Source: JAKFWI01 sp031398975 | GTDB taxonomy: Bacteria; Pseudomonadota; Alphaproteobacteria; Caulobacterales; Aquidulcibacteraceae | DNA length: 11,693 nucleotides | Direction: 5' to 3' | Assembly (NCBI GenBank): GCA_031398975.1 | Contig: JANNOI010000047.1 | Span: 1 to 11,693, forward strand | Shown here: positions 6,838 through 11,693 of the stretch, piece after piece | Numbering within the stretch: position 1 is the first letter of the stretch | How the letters are laid out: each line of letters starts with the position of its first letter | Program-made: the position numbers and the translations under genes | Notes under the pieces: model-generated | Databases searched by the model: none | Seen by the model: only the letters and a program-made list of their open reading frames with translations | Told to the model about the DNA's origin: nothing

Positions 6838-7962
6838 ATGGACCTGACCCGCAGCATGGCGCGCCCGGGGCATTTCAAGCTCGGCACGTTCGCCAGCAAT
6901 TGCTCGAGCGGCATGTCGGTGACCAAAATCCCGGAGCGCTGGTCGGCGAGCTGGGACGACAACCTGCGCCTGGCCAAGATGCTGGACGCGGCCGGGATCG
7001 ATTTCATGCTGCCGATCGCACGCTGGATCGGCTATGGCGGGGAGACCAATTTCCACGGCTCGGTGCTCGAGACCATGACTTGGGCCGCAGGTCTGCTGGC
7101 GGCGACGCAAGACATCAATGTTTTCGCCACGATCCATACCGCCGCCAACCACCCGGTTGTGATCGCCAAGCAGATGGCCACGATCGACCAGATCAGCCAC
7201 GGCCGCGCGGGGCTTAACATCGTGGCCGGCTGGAACGAGCCGGAATACCAAGCCCTCGGCCTCACGCTCCCGCAGGACCACGTGACCCGGTACGCCCACG
7301 CCCAGGAATGGCTCGACATCGTCGAGGCGCTCTGGACGCGCAAGGGCTCCTTCGACTGGCAAAGCCCCCACTTCAAGCTGAAGGGCGCCGAAAGCGAGCC
7401 GAAGCCCGTCCTGGGCCGCCCGCCCATCATCAATGCGGCGGGCTCCGGCGAGGGCCGTGACTTCGCGGCGCGCAATGCAGACTTCCTGTTCACTCCGACG
7501 ATCGACCTCGCCCGCTCCGCGGGGGAGGTCTCCACCATCAAGACGAAGGCCGCCTCTCTCGGGCGGGAGATCGAGGTGCTGACTTACGCCTTCATTGTCT
7601 GCCGGCCGACGGAACAGGAAGCCAAAGACTTCGCGGCCTATTTCACCGGCGAAAGCATCGACGAACCGGCCTTGGACAATCTGGTGCGCCTGCAATTCGC
7701 GCACGCCCAATCCTTTCCCCACGATCTGCTGGCGCTGATCCGGGACCGGATGGGCATGGGCCATGGCGGCTATCCGTTGATCGGCACGCCCGAACAAGTC
7801 GCCCAAGGCATCCTCAGCCTGCACCAGGCGGGCTTCGCCGGCGCCACGTTCGCCTGCGTCGATTACGCGGAAGAGTTTCCCCTCATCCGCGACGCGGTGT
7901 TGCCGATCCTCGAAGCGCACGGCGTCCGCCAGCCCCGGCGTGTGCAAGCAGACGCAGCCTAG
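6838..7962 (+). CDS. Luciferase-like (LLM) flavin-dependent monooxygenase, RutA/SfnG-like
   Basis: This 374-residue two-component flavin monooxygenase has a TIM-barrel fold and needs FMNH2 or FADH2 from a separate reductase, which is not present here. Diagnostic stretches are GYGGETNFHGSVLETMTWAA (65-84), NVFATIHTAANHPVVIAKQM (94-113), ATIDQISHGRAGLNIVAGW (114-132) and EPEYQALGL. A by-eye alignment from memory with E. coli RutA puts T98, N127 and W132 at RutA T105, N134 and W139. The N-terminal SSGMSVTKI instead recalls SfnG (dimethylsulfone monooxygenase). RutA cleaves the uracil ring and DszA-type relatives cleave C-S bonds, so cleavage of a C-N, C-S or halogenated bond is plausible. I chose ATG 6838 because GAGGGA (6826-6831) lies 6 nt before it; the in-frame ATG 6772 lies inside the receptor gene. 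It is probably in one operon with the receptor. Confidence 0.88.
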   Translation: MDLTRSMARPGHFKLGTFASNCSSGMSVTKIPERWSASWDDNLRLAKMLDAAGIDFMLPIARWIGYGGETNFHGSVLETMTWAAGLLAATQDINVFATIHTAANHPVVIAKQMATIDQISHGRAGLNIVAGWNEPEYQALGLTLPQDHVTRYAHAQEWLDIVEALWTRKGSFDWQSPHFKLKGAESEPKPVLGRPPIINAAGSGEGRDFAARNADFLFTPTIDLARSAGEVSTIKTKAASLGREIEVLTYAFIVCRPTEQEAKDFAAYFTGESIDEPALDNLVRLQFAHAQSFPHDLLALIRDRMGMGHGGYPLIGTPEQVAQGILSLHQAGFAGATFACVDYAEEFPLIRDAVLPILEAHGVRQPRRVQADAA

Positions 7963-7993
7963 CCCGAGGCGCCACGCCGCCGATCAAACGCCA

Positions 7994-8022
7994 TTGCACG
8001 GCGCGAAATCTTGGCTTAAGTC
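7994..8022 (+). promoter_or_regulatory. Weak candidate promoter for the B12 riboswitch operon
   Basis: TTGCAC (7994-7999) is followed, after 16-17 nt, by TTAAGT/TAAGTC (8016-8022). The -10 match is poor. The position is right, because a transcript starting around 8028-8030 would begin just before the first helix of the riboswitch. The call rests mainly on location. Confidence 0.3.
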
Positions 8023-8030
8023 TCACCCCG

Positions 8031-8213
8031 CGACAGGTTCCTCAGCGATGGGGATGAAAAGGGAACTCAGGTGTAAGGCCTGGGCTGCCCCCGCAACTGT
8101 AAGCGGCGAGCCTGCGCACCAAAAGCCACTGGGCCCCGACGGCGAAAGCCAACGGTCCTGGGAAGGCGGTGCGCACAAGGCGTTGACCCGCGAGCCAGGA
8201 GACCTGCCTGTCG
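8031..8213 (+). ncRNA. Cobalamin (vitamin B12) riboswitch aptamer
   Basis: This RNA element binds adenosylcobalamin or a related cobalamin and normally lowers expression of the downstream B12 uptake genes when the vitamin is plentiful. Conserved blocks occur in order: GGGAA (8061-8065), GGTG (8070-8073), TGGGCTGCCCCCGCAACTGT then AAGCGG (8081-8106), GCCACTGGG, CTGGGAAGGCGGTGCGC, and the B12 box AGCCAGGAGACCTGCCT (8193-8209). The outer helix P1 is visible as CGACAGG (8031-8037) pairing with CCTGTCG (8207-8213). btuB lies downstream, which fits the call. There is no U-tract terminator after the aptamer, so control of translation initiation or Rho-dependent termination is more likely than intrinsic termination; that part is inference. 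Confidence 0.95.
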
Positions 8214-8215
8214 TG

Positions 8216-8273
8216 GTCGTCCTTCGCCCGGACGGGGTGCGCCGAGCGAAACGGGTCTTTCCCGAATGACGAC
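8216..8273 (+). promoter_or_regulatory. Candidate structured expression platform downstream of the riboswitch
   Basis: Directly after the aptamer the RNA can fold as a compact three-way junction. The outer helix is GTCGTC (8216-8221) with GACGAC (8268-8273). Arm A is TTCGC (8223-8227) with GCGAA (8246-8250), extended by CGG/CCG (8229-8231 with 8242-8244). Arm B is CGGG (8252-8255) with CCCG (8261-8264). Further out, GACCTG of the B12 box (8201-8206) is complementary to CAGGTC (8280-8285), a pairing that would compete with the aptamer. No T-run follows. The pairing was found by eye with no energies calculated. Confidence 0.4.
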
Positions 8274-8330
8274 GTCTGTCAGGTCGCGGTAGCACGCGGC
8301 CGGGATCGGGCGCGTCTGTCCGGTCGCGGT
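8273..8330 (+). repeat. 18-bp direct repeat, 17 of 18 identical, in the btuB leader
   Basis: Copy 1 (8273-8290) is CGTCTGTCAGGTCGCGGT and copy 2 (8313-8330) is CGTCTGTCCGGTCGCGGT, exactly 40 bp apart. The single difference (A8281 versus C8321) falls in the part of copy 1 that can pair with the B12 box. The core GGTCGCG recurs at 8352-8358, just before the btuB ribosome-binding site. Confidence 0.7.
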
Positions 8331-8373
8331 CTCTTGCGTCCGCCCCTTTGTGGTCGCGCGGGAGTATGGACCG

Positions 8374-10293
8374 ATGAAGAAACGTGCATGGCTGACTTTG
8401 CTTTTGTTTGGCGCCGCGGGCGTCACGCCGGGCCTTGCCCGGAGCGAAGAGATTGTCGTCACCGCCAACCGCTCGCCCCAGGCGGCCAGCCGGGTAGGGC
8501 AACAGGTGACGGTGCTGGATCGGGAGGAAATCGCCGCAAGTCAGGCGTCTCTGGTATCGGATCTGCTGGTCCGGACGCCGGGCGTCAGCGTTTCCAGCAA
8601 TGGCGGGCCGGGATCGGTCACGTCCTTGCGCATTCGCGGGGCGGAGGCCGACCAGACTCTCGCTGTCATCGACGGCGTCAAGCTGAACGACCCCTCCTCC
8701 ACCGGGGGGGGGTATAATTTCGGCAACCTCCTGGTGGGAGACATCGCCCGGATCGAGGTGCTGCGCGGGGCGCAATCGACCCTGTGGGGCAGCCAGGCCA
8801 TCGGCGGCATCGTCAACATCACCACCACGGAGCCCAGCGCGCCGGTGGAGGCCAGCGTGCAGTTCGAGGGCGGCGCGCGTGGGACGGGCTCGGTACGCGC
8901 AGGCCTCAGCGGGGCGAGCGAGCGGCTTGTCTGGCGCCTCGCAGGGTCGAGCTTCACGACCGAGGGCTTCTCCGCAGCCCGCGCCGGGGACGAAAAGGAC
9001 GGCTACGACAATATCGGCCTCAGCGCGCGCGCCGGCGCCCGCCTGACGGACGCGATCGGGCTTGATGTTCGCGCGCTCTATTCCGACGCCCGGGTGGAGT
9101 TCGACGGCTTCCCCGCCCCATCCTACACCTTCGCGGACACCCGCGAGTATGGCGAGACCGACGATTTCATCGGCTATGCGGGGCTCACCCTCGACCTGTT
9201 CGACGCGCGCCTGCGCAACCGCATCGCTTACAACCACACCGAGACGGAGCGGCGCAACTTTGATCCCGATCAGGCCGTGACGGCCCTCACCTTCGAGGCG
9301 CGCGGCGTCAACAAACGTTTCGAGTATCAGGGCGTGGCGGCGCTGCGGAAGGGCTGGACCGCAACCTTCGGGGCCGAGCATGAGGAGAGTTCGTTCCGCA
9401 CCGCCTCTCCAAGTTCGTCGACCCCCAATCCTGCGCCGTCCAAGGCCGATATCGGGCTCAACGGCGCGTACGCGCAGCTGCAGGCGGACGTGACGCCGGG
9501 GCTTGCGCTAACTTTTGGCGTACGGCGGGACGAGCATGACGCCTTCGGCGGTCAGACTTTGGGCCAGGCCGCGGCCGCCTGGACGCTCAATGGCGGCGCG
9601 ACGGTTCTGCGCGCGAGCTTCGGCGAGGGCTTCAAGGCGCCCAGCCTTTATCAACTCTACAGTTCCTACGGCAATCTGGCGCTGCGCCCGGAAGAGGCGA
9701 GCTCCTACGATTTCGGCGTCGAGCAGCGCGTGGACGGGGACCGGCTGGTGGTGTCGGCGACCTATTTCAGCCGCGACACGGAAAACCAGATCGACTTCGC
9801 CTCCTGCACAAGCGCCAGCGCCGATCCGCTCTGCGTGCTGAACGGCGTGCGGCGCTTCGGCTATTACGAGAATCTAGCGCGCACCACCGCACGCGGCGTC
9901 GAGGCCGCGGCCGCGGCGCGTCTCGGCCAAGTCACTCTCGAGGCCAATTACACCTGGACCGATGCCGAGAACGACGCGCCCGGGGCAAACCGCGGAAAGC
10001 AATTGGCGCGCCGGCCCGCCCACCAGGCCAATCTCACCGCGACCTATGTCTGGCGGTTTGCGCTCTCCACCACCTTGGCGCTGCGCTATACGGGCGAGAG
10101 CTTCGACAACGCCGCCAATACGACGCGCCTCGCCGAGTACACGCTGCTCGACCTGCGCGCCGCCTATCCCTTGAGCGAGACTTTGGAGCTTTATGGCCGC
10201 ATCGAAAATCTGGGGGATGAGCGCTACGAGACGACGCGCAATTACGGAACAGCCGGCCGCGGGGGCTTTCTCGGCGCGCGGGCGCGGTTCTGA
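8374..10293 (+). CDS. btuB: Vitamin B12 outer-membrane TonB-dependent transporter BtuB
   Basis: This 639-residue outer-membrane barrel imports cobalamin with TonB energy. The signal peptide is residues 1 to about 22 (MKKRAWLTLLLFGAAG, then GLARSEE). The TonB box is EEIVVTANR (25-33). The plug carries LLVRTPGVSVSSNGG, LRIRGAEADQTLAVIDGVKL, IEVLRGAQSTLWGS and AIGGIVNITTT, in the same order as E. coli BtuB. The C-terminus, GDERYETTRNYGTAGRGGFL, closely parallels the BtuB ending (YETVYGYQTAGREY) and finishes in F. A cobalamin riboswitch upstream and btuF/btuC homologues downstream settle the assignment. I start at ATG 8374, served by GGGAG (8360-8364), rather than the in-frame GTG 8350, which lies before that site and would add a non-signal-like leader. 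A run of nine G at 8704-8712 lies in the plug coding region; the frame is intact as given. Confidence 0.95.
   Translation: MKKRAWLTLLLFGAAGVTPGLARSEEIVVTANRSPQAASRVGQQVTVLDREEIAASQASLVSDLLVRTPGVSVSSNGGPGSVTSLRIRGAEADQTLAVIDGVKLNDPSSTGGGYNFGNLLVGDIARIEVLRGAQSTLWGSQAIGGIVNITTTEPSAPVEASVQFEGGARGTGSVRAGLSGASERLVWRLAGSSFTTEGFSAARAGDEKDGYDNIGLSARAGARLTDAIGLDVRALYSDARVEFDGFPAPSYTFADTREYGETDDFIGYAGLTLDLFDARLRNRIAYNHTETERRNFDPDQAVTALTFEARGVNKRFEYQGVAALRKGWTATFGAEHEESSFRTASPSSSTPNPAPSKADIGLNGAYAQLQADVTPGLALTFGVRRDEHDAFGGQTLGQAAAAWTLNGGATVLRASFGEGFKAPSLYQLYSSYGNLALRPEEASSYDFGVEQRVDGDRLVVSATYFSRDTENQIDFASCTSASADPLCVLNGVRRFGYYENLARTTARGVEAAAAARLGQVTLEANYTWTDAENDAPGANRGKQLARRPAHQANLTATYVWRFALSTTLALRYTGESFDNAANTTRLAEYTLLDLRAAYPLSETLELYGRIENLGDERYETTRNYGTAGRGGFLGARARF
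8704..8712 (+). repeat. Nine-G homopolymer inside btuB
   Basis: Nine consecutive G residues encode three glycines (about residues 111-113) in the BtuB plug. The gene is in frame with nine. Gain or loss of one G would truncate the protein early. Confidence 0.9.
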
Positions 10294-10294
10294 G

Positions 10295-11164
10295 ATGGGC
10301 GGGCGCGGGGACGCGGGCGGGCTTGTGTTGCGCCGGGCGCTCCTGCGCGCGGGGCTCGCGGGCGCCGCCGGCGCCGCGGGCCCCGCCCCGCCCCGGCGGG
10401 TCGTGTCGCTCAATCCGTGCCTGGACGCGATCCTGGTGCAGGTCGCAGACCGGGACCAGATCGCAGCGCTCAGCCATTACGCCCGCAAGCCCCACAGTTC
10501 CACCATCGCCGCGCTCGCCGCGACCATGCCGATCACCTACGGCTCCGCCGAGGAAGTGATCGCGCGCGCCCCGGACCTCGTGCTGAGCGGCAGGCCCAGC
10601 GCGCTGGCCACCCGCCAGGCGCTCGAGCGGCTCAACGTGCCCATGGCGCAGTTCGAGGTGCCGGAGACGGTTGAGGCGAGCCTCACCCAGGTGCGCGCGG
10701 TCGCGCGTCTGGTGGGGCGCCCCGAACGGGGGGAGGACCTCGCGCGCCGGATCGGCGAGGCGCTGCGCCAGGCTGCGCCGGTTCCCGGGGAGCGGACGCT
10801 CTCGGCGCTGGTGTTCATGCCGGGAGGCTTCGCTTCGGCGCCCGGAACACTGATGGACGATCTGATGCGGCGAACGGGGCTCGAGAACGCCGCCCACTGC
10901 TATGGGCTTACCCGGTCCATGCCCGTGCCGCTGGAACGCCTTCTGGCCGACCCGCCCGACCTGCTGCTGGCGGGACAGGCCCATCCCGGCGCGCCCAGCC
11001 GGGCCGAGCGGCTGATGGCGCACCCCGCGCTCGCACGGCTCGGGGGGCGCATGCACCGTGGGGCGTTTCCCGAGCGGCTCCTGTTTTGCGCGGGTCCGGT
11101 GCTGATCCAGAGCGCGGCGGCCCTGGCGGCGGCGCGGCGCGCGGCGCTGGGCGCGCGGACATGA
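10295..11164 (+). CDS. btuF: Periplasmic cobalamin-binding protein, BtuF-like (ABC transporter)
   Basis: This 289-residue class III substrate-binding protein should take cobalamin from BtuB in the periplasm and deliver it to the BtuCD permease. The mature domain begins RRVVSLNPCLDAILVQVADRD (34-54), typical of BtuF/FepB-type proteins. It is followed by ITYGSAEEVIARAPDLVLSG (about 80-99) and a C-terminal lobe with GGFASAPGTLMDDLMRRTG and PPDLLLAGQ. The N-terminus has an arginine-rich start, VLRRALLRAG, then an alanine/glycine-rich hydrophobic stretch (about 19-31), which reads as a Sec or possibly Tat signal peptide. I use ATG 10295, which follows the btuB TGA after a single base (TGAGATG). 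The frame extends back to 10193 only by overlapping btuB. The end overlaps the next gene as ATGA. Iron-siderophore or haem binding is the family alternative; the riboswitch and btuB favour B12. Confidence 0.88.
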   Translation: MGGRGDAGGLVLRRALLRAGLAGAAGAAGPAPPRRVVSLNPCLDAILVQVADRDQIAALSHYARKPHSSTIAALAATMPITYGSAEEVIARAPDLVLSGRPSALATRQALERLNVPMAQFEVPETVEASLTQVRAVARLVGRPERGEDLARRIGEALRQAAPVPGERTLSALVFMPGGFASAPGTLMDDLMRRTGLENAAHCYGLTRSMPVPLERLLADPPDLLLAGQAHPGAPSRAERLMAHPALARLGGRMHRGAFPERLLFCAGPVLIQSAAALAAARRAALGART

Positions 11165-11693
11165 AGCCGGTGCGCCCTGCGGCGCTCTATGGGGGTTTGC
11201 TGGCGGGGGTGCTCGCGCTCGCCCTGTTGAGCCTGATGGCGGGCAAGGTGTGGGCGCCGTGGAGCGCCTGGGTTTCGGGCGGGGCCGACCCGCGCTGGGC
11301 GATCGTGTTCGAGCTGCGCGTCCCGCGCACCGCCTTGGCGATCCTGGTCGGGGCCGCGCTCGGGCTGTCGGGGGCGGCCCTGCAGGGCTATACGCGCAAT
11401 CCGCTGGCCGATCCCGGCGTGCTGGGCGTGTCGTCGATGGCGGCGCTGGGGGCGGTGCTGGCGCTCTATTACGGCGCGACCGGCTGGAGCCCCTGGGCGC
11501 TTCCGGGCGCGGCGATCCTAGGCGCCCTGCTGGGCGTGGGGGCGCTCTTGATCCTGGCGGGGACGGGCTCGACCCTCACCACCTTCATCCTGGCGGGGGC
11601 CATCCTCAACGTGATCGCCAGCGCCGGCGTCTCGCTTGCGCTGAGCCTTGCGCCGAACCCCTGGGCGGTGAGCGAGATCGTGGACTGGCTGAT
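11161..11693 (+). CDS. btuC: Cobalamin ABC transporter permease, BtuC-like (FecCD family), N-terminal 177 residues
   Basis: This inner-membrane permease forms the translocation channel for the substrate delivered by the binding protein. The start ATG 11161 overlaps the previous gene's stop (ATGA), and the frame is open to the right edge. Residues 9-27 form a first membrane segment. A conserved FecCD stretch follows: RVPRTALAILVGAALGLSGA (53-72), QGYTRNPLADPGVLGVSS (75-92). Further hydrophobic helices lie at about 93-105, 112-133 and 140-163. The usual glycine after VLGVSS is a methionine here (M93). About 150 residues, including the coupling-helix region that contacts the ATPase, lie outside the window, as does any btuD ATPase gene. 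FecCD permeases serve siderophores, haem or B12; the operon context makes B12 by far the most likely. Confidence 0.92.
   Translation, partial: MKPVRPAALYGGLLAGVLALALLSLMAGKVWAPWSAWVSGGADPRWAIVFELRVPRTALAILVGAALGLSGAALQGYTRNPLADPGVLGVSSMAALGAVLALYYGATGWSPWALPGAAILGALLGVGALLILAGTGSTLTTFILAGAILNVIASAGVSLALSLAPNPWAVSEIVDWL

Noticed and set aside
5697..7947. Two long overlapping minus-strand open frames (5697-7007 and 6622-7947)
   Set aside because: They are antisense to the TonB receptor and flavin monooxygenase and show no domain motifs.
7968..7978. GGCG-CCA-CGCC hairpin after the flavin monooxygenase as a terminator
   Set aside because: The stem is only 4 bp and no T-run follows.
8252..8264. 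CGGG-TCTTT-CCCG hairpin as the riboswitch terminator
   Set aside because: The stem is short and is not followed by T residues. It fits better as one arm of a larger junction.
8023..9381. A 452-codon minus-strand open frame
   Set aside because: It runs across the cobalamin riboswitch and the start of btuB, both strongly supported on the plus strand.

Overview
The window looks like a chromosomal stretch of a high-GC Gram-negative bacterium, most likely an alphaproteobacterium. The grounds are GC-rich codon use, two outer-membrane TonB-dependent receptors of the kind common in Caulobacterales, Sphingomonadales and Hyphomonadaceae, and tight operon spacing. I recognise no insertion sequence, tRNA, rRNA, CRISPR array or attachment site.

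The left two thirds (1 to about 7962) reads as an aromatic or heteroaromatic catabolic locus of unknown substrate. On the minus strand, an AMP-forming acyl-CoA ligase (573-2267) is followed after a 15-nt gap by an amidohydrolase (1-557) that runs off the left edge. Divergent from these, across 163 bp, are the alpha (2431-3753) and beta (3750-4226) subunits of a Rieske ring-hydroxylating dioxygenase, joined by a GTGA stop/start overlap. A 351-bp gene-free region with several short direct repeats follows. Then comes a TonB-dependent receptor (4578-6800) and, 37 nt later, a luciferase-like flavin monooxygenase related to RutA and SfnG (6838-7962). A plausible division of labour is outer-membrane uptake, oxygenation by the Rieske and/or flavin enzymes, hydrolysis by the amidohydrolase and CoA activation of a carboxylate product. 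The order of steps and the substrate are inference. The ferredoxin/reductase partners of the dioxygenase and the flavin reductase of the monooxygenase are not in the window.

The right third (about 8031 to the end) is a vitamin B12 uptake operon. A cobalamin riboswitch (8031-8213) precedes a structured leader, then btuB (8374-10293), a btuF-like substrate-binding protein (10295-11164) and a btuC permease cut by the right edge (11161 onward). The genes are almost gapless (TGAGATG and ATGA junctions), and the riboswitch should repress them when cobalamin is abundant.

I see no clearly unprecedented system. The points most worth a second look are the unassigned Rieske/flavin/amidohydrolase locus, a phased GCTTC repeat array upstream of the first receptor, a three-way-junction candidate plus a near-perfect 18-bp direct repeat in the B12 leader, a nine-G tract inside btuB, and a CoA ligase with arginine where the usual A10 catalytic lysine would be.
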